A stretch of 26,450 bases of DNA from a virus. Numbering within the stretch: the first letter of the stretch is position 1; every line of letters starts with the position of its first letter. The position numbers were made by a program, and so were the translations under genes. Location of the stretch: positions 1 through 26,450 of the IMG/VR virus record IMGVR_UViG_3300044613_000155. One strand, 5' to 3'. A model generated the notes under the pieces. It was given only the letters and a program-made list of their open reading frames with translations. It had not been told where the DNA came from and ran no database searches. Positions 15,878-24,091 of this stretch are shown here, piece by piece.

Positions 15878-16690
15878 TTATATCCTTGTCCCAAATACGG
15901 TAGTTTCTTTTTCTGACTCTGAATAAGAAATCTTAATGCCTTTTGGTTTTTGTTTAGTTGGTGGAGACCATAATATTACTTTCTTTAATTTAAAATCATA
16001 GTCTTTCTTTTTTAATATTTTAGCTACTCTAGCTTGTACTAGTGCATCTTCTTCTGTTAGTTTGTTTTCTTCGTACGTATCAACTACAGATTGCCAATAA
16101 TTTTTAGAGTTAGCTAAAACTCTAGCAGCCTTAACAGCACCTACACTCGGACAACCTTTATAGTTATCTGATTGATCTCCAGTTAAAACTTGAAAATAAA
16201 AATTATAATCAGCTTGTTGTTGATTAATTCTGTAAAATTCTTTACTAGATGGATTATAATGTAAACCTTCAACTTGGTTTAAATCTTTATCTTCAGAACA
16301 TATAATTTTAGCACCGTGTATAATATCACTAGTAGCGAGTATTCCTATTATATCATCAGCTTCTAAATTAGGTTTAGAATAACCATTATAATTTTTATAA
16401 ATATAATCTTTACAAAATTTTAAAGTTAAAGGCTTTCTAGTATTTATTCTATTTAATTTATAATCAGGTAAAATAGAGGTTCTAAAATTATTTTTATCTG
16501 AAAATGCACAAACTATTTTAGTACATTCAGTTTGTTCTTTTAAGTTATCAAAATAATCTTTAATCATTACTATACATTCAGTTTCATCTGAGTGTAATGT
16601 CCAAACATCATTTTCCCAACGTATTGGTTTTTCTGATACTGTGGATAATTTATATGCTACAATATCTGCATCTACAATTAACGTACTCAT
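15878..16690 (-). CDS. 5'-3' exonuclease (T7 gp6-like, FEN/PIN fold)
   Basis: The 270-residue product (T7 gp6: 300) has the acidic metal ligands of a flap-endonuclease-type enzyme: IVDADIVAY with D7 and D9, NLEADDIIG with E110, D112 and D113, CSEDKDLNQ with D134 and D136, and TGDQSDNYKGCPSVGAVKAA with D172 and D175 followed by a helix-3-turn-helix DNA-binding segment. In T7 this enzyme removes RNA primers, degrades host DNA and creates recombinogenic ends. Its ATG overlaps the stop of the upstream small gene by one base (TAATG). Confidence 0.92.
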   Translation of the reverse strand: MSTLIVDADIVAYKLSTVSEKPIRWENDVWTLHSDETECIVMIKDYFDNLKEQTECTKIVCAFSDKNNFRTSILPDYKLNRINTRKPLTLKFCKDYIYKNYNGYSKPNLEADDIIGILATSDIIHGAKIICSEDKDLNQVEGLHYNPSSKEFYRINQQQADYNFYFQVLTGDQSDNYKGCPSVGAVKAARVLANSKNYWQSVVDTYEENKLTEEDALVQARVAKILKKKDYDFKLKKVILWSPPTKQKPKGIKISYSESEKETTVFGTRI

Positions 16691-16995
16691 TATGAATTAC
16701 CTTTTGGTTTAAGTTTATTTAAATCTAATTGAATAACAGAGCCGTCTGATTTTAAAAATTTAGCTCTCCAGTCATTATCTGGGTATTTAGATTTAACTTC
16801 TTCAGATATTGCTATTTTAGCAAAATCTTCTGTATATGTTTCTACTGTTTTTAAAAAAGAACCTAGAATAGATCCTATTTGAACAGATGGACTTACTGAC
16901 ACTTGATAAGCAGTTTCTCCTTCTCCTTTTGCTTCAAAAAGAGAATAAGCAATTTTATCATTTCCTACGTCAGTTAATACTAATATTACTTGCAT
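16690..16995 (-). CDS. Small hypothetical protein between DNA polymerase and exonuclease
   Basis: The 101-residue product (MQVILVLTDVGNDKIAYSLFEAKGEGETAY at the start is split by a charged loop) is not recognised. It seems to be a mixed alpha/beta cytoplasmic protein: an N-terminal strand VILVLTDV, a helix VQIGSILGSFLKTVETYTEDFAK, and a basic C-terminus ending KLKPKGNS. T7 has genes 5.3-5.9 at this place, including the H-NS-binding gp5.5, but I see no sequence similarity. It follows the polymerase gene after 15 bases with AAAGAAAG purines as a possible ribosome site. Confidence 0.7.
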   Translation of the reverse strand: MQVILVLTDVGNDKIAYSLFEAKGEGETAYQVSVSPSVQIGSILGSFLKTVETYTEDFAKIAISEEVKSKYPDNDWRAKFLKSDGSVIQLDLNKLKPKGNS

Positions 16996-17010
16996 TGTTT
17001 TCTTTCTTTG

Positions 17011-18774
17011 TTAGTGAGTTTCCGACCAGTTGTTTCCCACACGGAAACTGGCACTAATAGGTACTCTAAGTTTAAAGTATTCTCCCGCTTTCTTTATGCT
17101 ATCTACCGCTAATTGACCTACAAATTCGGCTTCTTCTTTTTTTGCTTCTATTTGAAATTCATCGTGAATAGTTGCTACAACCCAAGCATCTTTATCTTTT
17201 AAATTATCCCACAATATTGTTAATGCTTTCTTCATTATGATTGCACCACAAGATTGTATTAAAGTATTTAAAGTTGCGTGGTTACTTCTTACGGTTAATA
17301 TTCTTTGATCTAACGCCTTTAAAACTCCGTGTGCTTCTATTTTTTCTATTATATCTATTTTAATTTGTTTTAAAAATGGAAGTTGTCTATAAAATTTATC
17401 TAATATATTTTTAGCCTCTGCTATAGGACAATCAAGTATTTCAGACAATCTTTTAAATGAACTTCCATATAGTAAGGCGTAGAACATTGTCTTACTTAAT
17501 TCTCTAGAAGTTAATCCAGCAGCTTTCATGTTATAAGCGTGGAAATCTCCGTTAAGAATTAAATCGGCGTATTCTTTACCACCTTTATAATTATAAATAT
17601 AATGAGCAAAGCAAACTGCTTCCAATGATTTAGCGTCTACCCCTACCATTACGTAGTTAGGTTTAGGTATGAATAGTTCTCTAAACTCTTTACCATACAG
17701 GCTATGAGTATTTGGTATGTTTTGTAAATTAGGATATCGAGAACTCATACGACCAGTAACCACATTGGTTATGTAAGAAGTGTGTATCTTACCTTTCTTA
17801 ACTACTTTTAAATATCCGTTAGCACCTTCAGATAACATTCCCAATCTTTTTTCTATTAATAAATATTCATTTAATAGTTTAGCTTCTGGGTACGGTAAGT
17901 TAGATAATATGTCTTCATCAATCATTGGCGTACCAGTAGGCGTAAACTCTTTTGGTTTCCAACCGTGTAAAGTTATTAATCTGTTAGCAATATGTTGCCT
18001 TGAAGATGGATTAAATTTTATTAATTTTGTTTTTTTAACTGGTACACCCTTTTGATAACCAAACTTTTTACTATTAACCTTTGGTATAAATTCTCCTAAA
18101 TCTTCTTCCCAATCTATAAAAGTTTTTTCTAATTTTAATTTTAAATCGTTATACTTAGCTAATAACTTAGCTTGTAAAGATTGTGCTTTTTTTTCATCAA
18201 AATAAAAACCACGTAATTCTTGTTCTTTAGTTATAAAAGATATTTTATGCTCTAGTTCAATACTTTCTTTACTAAAGCCTTTAGACATAAACTTTTCGTA
18301 TAGCTTTTTAGTAAGTTTTACATCTTGAATACAATACTCCAACATTTTATCGTCAAACTTTTCAAAAGCATCTGGGTTGTTTTGTTGGTAATCAATCTTT
18401 TTAAATTGTAATCTTTCTCCCCAGCTTTTTAAACTGTGTTTACCAACTGAGTGTTTAGATATTGAACCTCTCACCAACAACTTAACATCAACGCTATTTG
18501 CGATGTCAGGGTAGATAAGGCGACTAAGACAAAGCGTATCGTGGACTAACTCTCTTTTGTGAGAATAATTTAATAATTTATTGAGAACGGGGAGGTCATA
18601 CCCAATACAATTATGTCCAACTATTAGGTTGTCGGTGAGAAGTTTTGTTCCTTTCAGAATATCATTTCCTGTAAAAGTAAATTCTTTGTCATTCTCGTCT
18701 ATTATTACTAGACAATGAATTAATGATGGGTCTAACCCGTTTGTTTCTATATCAAAAAATAAAGTTTTGGTCAT
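17011..18774 (-). CDS. Family A DNA polymerase with 3'-5' exonuclease (T7 gp5-like)
   Basis: From ATG 18774 the product has 587 residues. A TTG start at 18783 would add three. The proofreading domain shows DIETNG (D8, E10), GHNCIGYD (D60) and YCIQD (D151). The polymerase domain shows TGRMSSRYPNLQNIPN, motif A GVDAKSLE (D380, E385), the O-helix SKTMFYALLYG (K428, Y432) and motif C HDE (H537, D538). All catalytic residues are intact. Y432 corresponds to T7 Tyr526 (E. coli Phe762). The protein is about 115 residues shorter than T7 gp5 (704), which suggests the thumb insertion that binds host thioredoxin is missing or reduced. The start lies 23 bases inside the primase-helicase gene. Confidence 0.96.
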   Translation of the reverse strand: MTKTLFFDIETNGLDPSLIHCLVIIDENDKEFTFTGNDILKGTKLLTDNLIVGHNCIGYDLPVLNKLLNYSHKRELVHDTLCLSRLIYPDIANSVDVKLLVRGSISKHSVGKHSLKSWGERLQFKKIDYQQNNPDAFEKFDDKMLEYCIQDVKLTKKLYEKFMSKGFSKESIELEHKISFITKEQELRGFYFDEKKAQSLQAKLLAKYNDLKLKLEKTFIDWEEDLGEFIPKVNSKKFGYQKGVPVKKTKLIKFNPSSRQHIANRLITLHGWKPKEFTPTGTPMIDEDILSNLPYPEAKLLNEYLLIEKRLGMLSEGANGYLKVVKKGKIHTSYITNVVTGRMSSRYPNLQNIPNTHSLYGKEFRELFIPKPNYVMVGVDAKSLEAVCFAHYIYNYKGGKEYADLILNGDFHAYNMKAAGLTSRELSKTMFYALLYGSSFKRLSEILDCPIAEAKNILDKFYRQLPFLKQIKIDIIEKIEAHGVLKALDQRILTVRSNHATLNTLIQSCGAIIMKKALTILWDNLKDKDAWVVATIHDEFQIEAKKEEAEFVGQLAVDSIKKAGEYFKLRVPISASFRVGNNWSETH

Positions 18775-20356
18775 TTTCTTCAATTAATCTTCCAGTTGTT
18801 ATATCGTAATTAACAGCAGATGCTATTCCAGTATCACCAGAAAATCTGTTTTTTAATACACGAATAATTGTTTTGTTTTCGTTTTTATTTGAATTTCTTT
18901 CTAAAGAAACTACTGCATCTGATAACTGAGCTATACTCGCACTTCCACGAATGTGTGATAGTGAAACAGCTACCCCGTCAGTATGGTCTTGGTTTCCATC
19001 TAATCTTTTTAAATGTGCCACACAAATTAAACTTATATTTAATTCTTCAGTTAAAGTTCTTAACTTAGTAAATAAAACATCTAAGGCTTTTCTCTCATCT
19101 ACAATATCAAGACCAGATATTAAAATTGAAACGTGATCTAATATTACAAAAGAACAATCTAAACCTTTTGCAAAGAATTTAATCCTAGTAAATATATTTT
19201 CTTGTTCTGTGCTTCCAAAGTTATGGTACAAAAATACCTTACCACTACCTAAAGTATCTTTATACGCTTCTTCAAGTTCGTTAGCTGGTATATTACTAAC
19301 TCCTTTTATATGAACACGTTTGTTTAAACTAATTCCTAAAATACCGTGGCAAGTTCTTTGTAAACTTTCTTCAAGAGATATGATACCAATTTTATGATTT
19401 TGTTTTATTAGTGAGTACATAAGTTCTTTAGTAAATAAAGTTTTACCAACTCCAGTACCAGCACACACAGTAACTATTTCTCTCTTTCTTAAACCATATA
19501 ATTTTTTATTTAAACCAGAAAATGGGTACTGTGCAACCGCTACTGGTACTGGTTCTTTAATTAAATTCCATAAGTCAGTACCATAAACAATTCCATCTGG
19601 TCTATATTCTTTTGCTTCCCACATAGCTTTAATAACTTCTTCGCCACGTCCAGCAACAAGCATATCATTAACGTCTTTTAACTCAAATGTAGCTATTTTA
19701 CATTTACCTACTGTAAATAATTCTGCACACTCTTTGGCTGCATCTTGACCGTGGGTATCTTGGTCAAAGAATAAAATTATTTCTTCAAAACTTTCTAACC
19801 ATTCAAGTTGTTTCTTTAATGCTTTAACTGCACCATTAACACCGTTAGGTATTCCCACAACTGGGTATTTATGATTAAATAATTGCGACAAAGATATTGA
19901 ATCAATTTCTCCTTCACATATACAAACCTTCTTACCACCTTGTCTCCAAAGTTGCTGACCGTAAAGTAAAGCATTGTTAATATTTCCAGTTGTTTTAAAA
20001 ACTTTATTTTTAAATCTTAATTTTTGAAAAGATACGTTTTTATCTTTATCATAATAATTAGCTATATGTACTATTTCGTTATTAATTTTACCAACTTGGT
20101 AGTTCCACTTCTGGCAACTCTCCAACGTGATATTACGTTTAAGCAACGGAATAAAATTACCAAAAACCAAATCAGCAATTTGTTTAGATGTTTTATTATT
20201 GGACTCAATAACACCCGTACTACCAACATAAGTATTACAGCTAAAACAAAAAGTGTGCCCGTCGCTATATAAAGAATTAGCGTCGCTAGACATACAAATT
20301 GGATTAGTACACGGTATATGCCTAACAAACTCGCTTTCAGTATTGTGTTCTCCCAT
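18752..20356 (-). CDS. Bifunctional primase-helicase (T7 gp4-like)
   Basis: The 534-residue product (T7: 566) has all modules of gp4. The N-terminal zinc ribbon uses C16, C21, C37 and C40 and includes SLYSDGHTFCFSC. The TOPRIM primase core has EGEID (148-152) and FFDQD (D198, D200). The DnaB-like helicase has Walker A GTGVGKT (300-306), Walker B FVILDH (D407), AHLKR (447-451) and the arginine-finger segment LKNRFSGDTG (R504). The C-terminus EENDQNFIF is a short acidic tail ending in Phe, like the T7 gp4 tail that contacts the polymerase. It starts with a strong ribosome site (AAGGAG, eight bases before ATG 20356). The first cysteine pair is spaced C-x4-C, against C-x2-C in T7. Confidence 0.95.
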   Translation of the reverse strand: MGEHNTESEFVRHIPCTNPICMSSDANSLYSDGHTFCFSCNTYVGSTGVIESNNKTSKQIADLVFGNFIPLLKRNITLESCQKWNYQVGKINNEIVHIANYYDKDKNVSFQKLRFKNKVFKTTGNINNALLYGQQLWRQGGKKVCICEGEIDSISLSQLFNHKYPVVGIPNGVNGAVKALKKQLEWLESFEEIILFFDQDTHGQDAAKECAELFTVGKCKIATFELKDVNDMLVAGRGEEVIKAMWEAKEYRPDGIVYGTDLWNLIKEPVPVAVAQYPFSGLNKKLYGLRKREIVTVCAGTGVGKTLFTKELMYSLIKQNHKIGIISLEESLQRTCHGILGISLNKRVHIKGVSNIPANELEEAYKDTLGSGKVFLYHNFGSTEQENIFTRIKFFAKGLDCSFVILDHVSILISGLDIVDERKALDVLFTKLRTLTEELNISLICVAHLKRLDGNQDHTDGVAVSLSHIRGSASIAQLSDAVVSLERNSNKNENKTIIRVLKNRFSGDTGIASAVNYDITTGRLIEENDQNFIF

Positions 20357-20371
20357 AAATTTAACTCCTTG

Positions 20372-20773
20372 TTATTTTTCATTGTTGTTTATCCACTCTG
20401 CTGGTACAAATTTATCAGCAAACTTAATATTATTTTTAATACACCAATCAGCATAAGTTGTTTTAGATTTTTTATGTATTCTATTTTTAGAATTACCAAA
20501 AACAAATCTTATATCTAACTCGGGATTTTGTTCCTTCACTAAAAGATGTTTCTTCCTGTCGTTAGCAGTAAAATAACCTTTTATCTCCACCAAAATCCCG
20601 TTATCTAAAAGTATATCTGGTTTATACTTGTGCTTAGTAGAAGGCTTTAAGTATAAAACTATTTTTTTTTCGTATTGAAAATTTATATTACGTTTTTGTA
20701 AATCTTCAATAACAGTATCTTCTAATCCGCTTCTATAATTAGAAGTCGAATTTTTCTTCTTGAACCGAACCAT
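20372..20773 (-). CDS. Endonuclease I, Holliday-junction resolvase (T7 gp3-like)
   Basis: The 133-residue product (T7: 149) aligns with the catalytic residues of T7 endonuclease I, E20, D55, E65 and K67, at a constant offset of two: E18 in YRSGLED, D53 in YKPDILL, and E63 and K65 in VEIKGYF. The following NDRKKHLLVKEQNPELDIRFVF is also family-typical. The T7 enzyme resolves branched DNA and degrades the host chromosome. The gene begins 35 bases inside the end of the ssb gene and ends 15 bases before the primase-helicase start. T7's amidase gene 3.5, which follows gene 3, is absent here. Confidence 0.94.
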   Translation of the reverse strand: MVRFKKKNSTSNYRSGLEDTVIEDLQKRNINFQYEKKIVLYLKPSTKHKYKPDILLDNGILVEIKGYFTANDRKKHLLVKEQNPELDIRFVFGNSKNRIHKKSKTTYADWCIKNNIKFADKFVPAEWINNNEK

Positions 20774-21329
20774 TTTTAAGTGCTACTGTTTGGTTGGTTT
20801 CAATGTATTCAAAACCGTCTTCTTGATTAAAACCAAAATTATCTTTAGATTGATTACCTTCAACTAAGTTTAATAATTGAACAGCTTGTAATACTAATGT
20901 AGCACCACAACCTAGTATGTTAGTAAAATAAGGTCTTATTTGATAAGCAACTTTTACCGTACTACCAGAATAAACAATCAAAGGTGTAGTAATCATTTTA
21001 CCTTTAGAGTCAAATACTTTTACCTTTTTTTCGTACTCAACACCAGCTTTAGTTTTACCTTTAGCTTTTTGTTTAAAATGAAACTCAATACCACCATCTA
21101 CTTTTTTGTATGGTAGAAATTCAGATTTCTTTGTTGATTTATTTTTAGCTAATTCAGAAGTTATTTCCTTATTAATTAAATCAATTATAGGTTTTGCTTC
21201 TTTTTCACTTAATCTTAGTTTAACATTGTAAACTCCATTAGCATCAAATTTAGTATCTGGTGTAAACAAATACGGGTAAAATGCCGTACCAACTGGAGTT
21301 GTATAAGTTGTTAGTTTTATTTTTTCCAT
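20739..21329 (-). CDS. Single-stranded DNA-binding protein (T7 gp2.5-like)
   Basis: The 196-residue product (T7 gp2.5: 232) starts MEKIKLTTYTTPVGTAFYPYLFTPDTKFD, typical of the OB-fold phage ssDNA-binding family, and carries YNVKLRLSE and VKVAYQIRPY strands. The C-terminus ends QEEKFDF: a short acidic tail with terminal Phe, the feature through which T7 gp2.5 contacts polymerase and helicase. It lies between RNA polymerase and endonuclease I as in T7. No Shine-Dalgarno is visible before ATG 21329, and the 101-bp leader can form a pseudoknot, so translation may be controlled. Confidence 0.9.
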   Translation of the reverse strand: MEKIKLTTYTTPVGTAFYPYLFTPDTKFDANGVYNVKLRLSEKEAKPIIDLINKEITSELAKNKSTKKSEFLPYKKVDGGIEFHFKQKAKGKTKAGVEYEKKVKVFDSKGKMITTPLIVYSGSTVKVAYQIRPYFTNILGCGATLVLQAVQLLNLVEGNQSKDNFGFNQEDGFEYIETNQTVALKNGSVQEEKFDF

Positions 21330-21430
21330 AAGTTTTTATTTGTTGTTAGTATATTGGCTTACAAGATTTAACTTGTACTTCCAAGAGTACATCTTAGGTC
21401 GTACTCTTTTTGACCTATTACTATGTGCCA
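21330..21430 (-). promoter_or_regulatory. ssb leader with candidate H-type pseudoknot and a second hairpin
   Basis: On the minus strand TAGGTC (21417-21412), AAAAA, GAGTAC (21406-21401), GACCTA (21400-21395), a four-base loop and GTACTC (21390-21385) are arranged so that TAGGTC pairs with GACCTA and GAGTAC pairs with GTACTC, in interleaved order. That is the topology of an H-type pseudoknot with two coaxial 6-bp stems. Downstream ACAAG/CTTGT (21376-21361) forms a separate small hairpin. The rest, to the ATG, is unstructured A-rich sequence with no ribosome site. Confidence 0.55.
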
Positions 21431-23893
21431 TCACATAAAAAAGTATTTACTCTCCAGCACTTTAGTAATATCTAAAGTTCCTTTTTCTGGTGGTGGCTCT
21501 AATAATGCTTTTTGTTTATTAGGTAATTGTTTAGCAAAGTCCTCATACAGCTTAACTAAATAATCTTCTGTAAATAAATCAACTACAGATTGCCTAATGA
21601 ATTTATGTAATAAATCAACCTTGTTAGCCGTAGTTGCAAAACTATCGTGAACCATTAATAAATTTGGTATTGGTTCTGAACTGTGTTTACAACGTAATGC
21701 AACTGCTTGTGCTAAAGCACCATCAAGACTATGTGTAATATTAGGGGCTATACTGCTTTGCATTTTTCTTGTATCTAATTTATGTAGTTGTCTGCGTAAA
21801 GTTGTATAAACTAGTGAACCAGATATAGCAGTCTTAACTTTAAACTTTTGTAAGTATCTATAATCTTGTGTAACTTTAAAACCCATAGGGGTAGTCCACT
21901 TCATACATAAATTAGCTTGTGCAAATAACTTAGCTACATTCTGAAACCAAACCATTAATTCAGATGCTTTAGGTACTTGTTGTTGTATGTGTTTCCAATT
22001 TATATTAGCTAACCACTTACAATCTTGGAAACCGTCGTCTTTTAAAACTTTAGGTTTACCTAGTTCTAATTGTTTTTTATACTCATCAAACACCTGTTCA
22101 CGAGCTCCAAATTGTTTTAACCCGTACACATATGTCATAATGTTTCGTTTTACTATGCTTCTATTGATGCCGAATTGCAACCAACGGTTAGCTTCGTAAG
22201 AACCTTGACCAGCTAATTCTTTAACTTCTTTTATAACACTATCTGCAACAATAGTATAAATGTCTTGCGGTTTTTCTGATGGAGTAACATTTACTTTCCA
22301 AGCTGTTTCATAATCTCTAGACAATATACTTAAAATCTGTAGTCCACTACAAGTTGCGTCCATGGAGATAGGTAGATTACAAACATAATCTAACCCGTAC
22401 TTTTTATATTGTTTTAAATGAAAACAAGTTTGTAAAAACTCCATAGGTTTATCTGCTTCTCCCCAACCCCTGTTTTCAAATGGGTTATCTGCATAAGAAA
22501 GCATAAGCTCAAAATTGTCTTCTGTGTACTTAACCCGTTCATCAAATGATATTTTATCATTACCAAATGTATTAGCGGCGTGGACAAATAACCAATACTT
22601 ACCCCTGTCCCCAAGTCTTTCCCCGTTTTTAAAACATATAACACTTCTAATTTTTTGATCTGATTGATAGCTTAGATAATTACCTACGGTGTATATTCTA
22701 CCTCTCCTGTCCATAAACAAAACAAGGTAAAAAACATTTTCATTTAAATATTCTTTTATGATTGAAATTGCTATTGATGTTGAAAGAACTTTTGAAATTC
22801 TAGCTATTTCATTTTTGTATTCATTTGTGCAATCACGTTTATATCTAATTAATGCTTCTTTATCTGTATCTACTAATTCACTTCTAAAAACATTCTTTGG
22901 CTTATTATTTTTATCTAATAAACTTTCACGTGTTGGAAAATGACCTATACCTAAATCTCTATCCCAAATAAATTCCATAACTTCAAACATATCTTTATCT
23001 ATTTGAAATGGAACATTCTGCAAATGATTTACAGCTTCATAAAAATCTTTATGACCTTCTTCTTGTAATTGTTTTAAATAACTAAAATCATTTGTTTTAA
23101 TTAAAGGCTGTTTGGACAAATACTCGTTATAATAACCACCATTAAAAGGACTGTTACGCCACTCCCTAGGTTTTGAAATCATAGGTTTGTAGTATGGAGT
23201 CAACACGCTGCACTCAAAGTTTTTTTGATCTACTTTGTCTTTTATTTCTTTTTTAAACTGTAGGTAATTCACGGTTTTGTTACGGGCTACGTTAATAGCT
23301 ACTACTTCACACAAACCCGTACTTTCTATCAATAAGTCAATCAACTGTTGACCTACTAATACTTTTTTAGATATATCCCAATCTTCTACTTTTACTTTGT
23401 ATTTATCTAGTGTGTGACTAAATACTTTTCTCTTGTGCTTAACATTTTTAGTCCTCTTACTTAAATCTGCGGCTATTTTATAATGTATGTTAGGCATTTC
23501 TTTTTTAAAGATTTTTACCTTGTATTCAAACTCAACGTTTGTACCAACGTTAATAGAAGTTTGTAATAAATTTTTATTTAGTGCAATACTATCTATTACT
23601 GACTTTAGTGTAGTTAAAGCTACATTCTTACTATCATTTAAATCTCTTAAAGGTTCAGCAGATGTTTTACGTACACCAGCTTTATCTGAAGCATAGCTAT
23701 CTTTTACAAATTTTTCTATGCGGTCAGCTAAAGGCGTCAATAAAAATTTTTGAATATAAATAAAAGGCGGAGTAACACTTAGTCTACCTTTTTTAATATT
23801 TTTATCTAAAGTCTTATAATAGCGTTCTTTACCGCTACTAATCATTTCTCCTTCTAAGAGTTCTTGTTTATTTTTCAAATCGTGTGGTATCAT
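21431..23893 (-). CDS. Single-subunit phage RNA polymerase (T7 gp1-like)
   Basis: I choose ATG 23893 (MIPHDLKNKQELLEGEM, 820 residues; T7: 883); a TTG two codons upstream is possible. Catalytic residues are present: MDATCSG with D512 (T7 D537), RSIVKRNIMTYVYG with K582 and Y590 (T7 K631, Y639, same spacing of eight), and VHDSFATTA with D750 (T7 D812). MDRRGRIY and APNITHSLDGA are further family segments. It should transcribe the middle and late genes from its own promoters, whose consensus I could not derive. The gene starts 26 bases inside the upstream 71-codon ORF, so translation may be coupled to it. Confidence 0.96.
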   Translation of the reverse strand: MIPHDLKNKQELLEGEMISSGKERYYKTLDKNIKKGRLSVTPPFIYIQKFLLTPLADRIEKFVKDSYASDKAGVRKTSAEPLRDLNDSKNVALTTLKSVIDSIALNKNLLQTSINVGTNVEFEYKVKIFKKEMPNIHYKIAADLSKRTKNVKHKRKVFSHTLDKYKVKVEDWDISKKVLVGQQLIDLLIESTGLCEVVAINVARNKTVNYLQFKKEIKDKVDQKNFECSVLTPYYKPMISKPREWRNSPFNGGYYNEYLSKQPLIKTNDFSYLKQLQEEGHKDFYEAVNHLQNVPFQIDKDMFEVMEFIWDRDLGIGHFPTRESLLDKNNKPKNVFRSELVDTDKEALIRYKRDCTNEYKNEIARISKVLSTSIAISIIKEYLNENVFYLVLFMDRRGRIYTVGNYLSYQSDQKIRSVICFKNGERLGDRGKYWLFVHAANTFGNDKISFDERVKYTEDNFELMLSYADNPFENRGWGEADKPMEFLQTCFHLKQYKKYGLDYVCNLPISMDATCSGLQILSILSRDYETAWKVNVTPSEKPQDIYTIVADSVIKEVKELAGQGSYEANRWLQFGINRSIVKRNIMTYVYGLKQFGAREQVFDEYKKQLELGKPKVLKDDGFQDCKWLANINWKHIQQQVPKASELMVWFQNVAKLFAQANLCMKWTTPMGFKVTQDYRYLQKFKVKTAISGSLVYTTLRRQLHKLDTRKMQSSIAPNITHSLDGALAQAVALRCKHSSEPIPNLLMVHDSFATTANKVDLLHKFIRQSVVDLFTEDYLVKLYEDFAKQLPNKQKALLEPPPEKGTLDITKVLESKYFFM

Positions 23894-24083
23894 AATCAAA
23901 ACATTGGTAAACTAAAACTTCAGTACCCATATAAAAGGTTGCAATTTGTTTTCTACCTTTACTACTTGTAATAGTTTTAGTGTGAGTTAATCTGTCAAAA
24001 GTATCGTGGCAACCAGTTGGTTGTTGTTTAAAATACAATGGCTGTCCACTTACTAACCAAATTATTAAAAAATTACTAATCAT
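23868..24083 (-). CDS. Small hypothetical protein between integrase and RNA polymerase
   Basis: The 71-residue product starts MISNFLIIWLVSGQPLYFKQQPTG and is not recognised. Residues 4-12 are hydrophobic but too short for a clear membrane helix; the rest is polar with an HDTFDRLTHTKT stretch and a final DYDTTRFEK. It follows the integrase stop after eight bases and overlaps the RNA polymerase start by 26 bases, so it links the two genes in one transcript. No Shine-Dalgarno is evident. It may be a real small gene or mostly a translational bridge. Confidence 0.55.
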   Translation of the reverse strand: MISNFLIIWLVSGQPLYFKQQPTGCHDTFDRLTHTKTITSSKGRKQIATFYMGTEVLVYQCFDYDTTRFEK

Positions 24084-24091
24084 ATAATAAC

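Noticed and set aside
17000-17030. ACTCACTA resembling part of the T7 promoter (minus strand, before the small gene after DNA polymerase)
   Set aside because: It codes the last polymerase residues (ETH stop), lacks the TATAGGG part, and no second copy was seen in other gaps.
20071-20382. Minus-strand hydrophobic open frame of 103 codons
   Set aside because: Overlaps the primase-helicase zinc and linker region in another frame; the primase frame is clearly the coding one.
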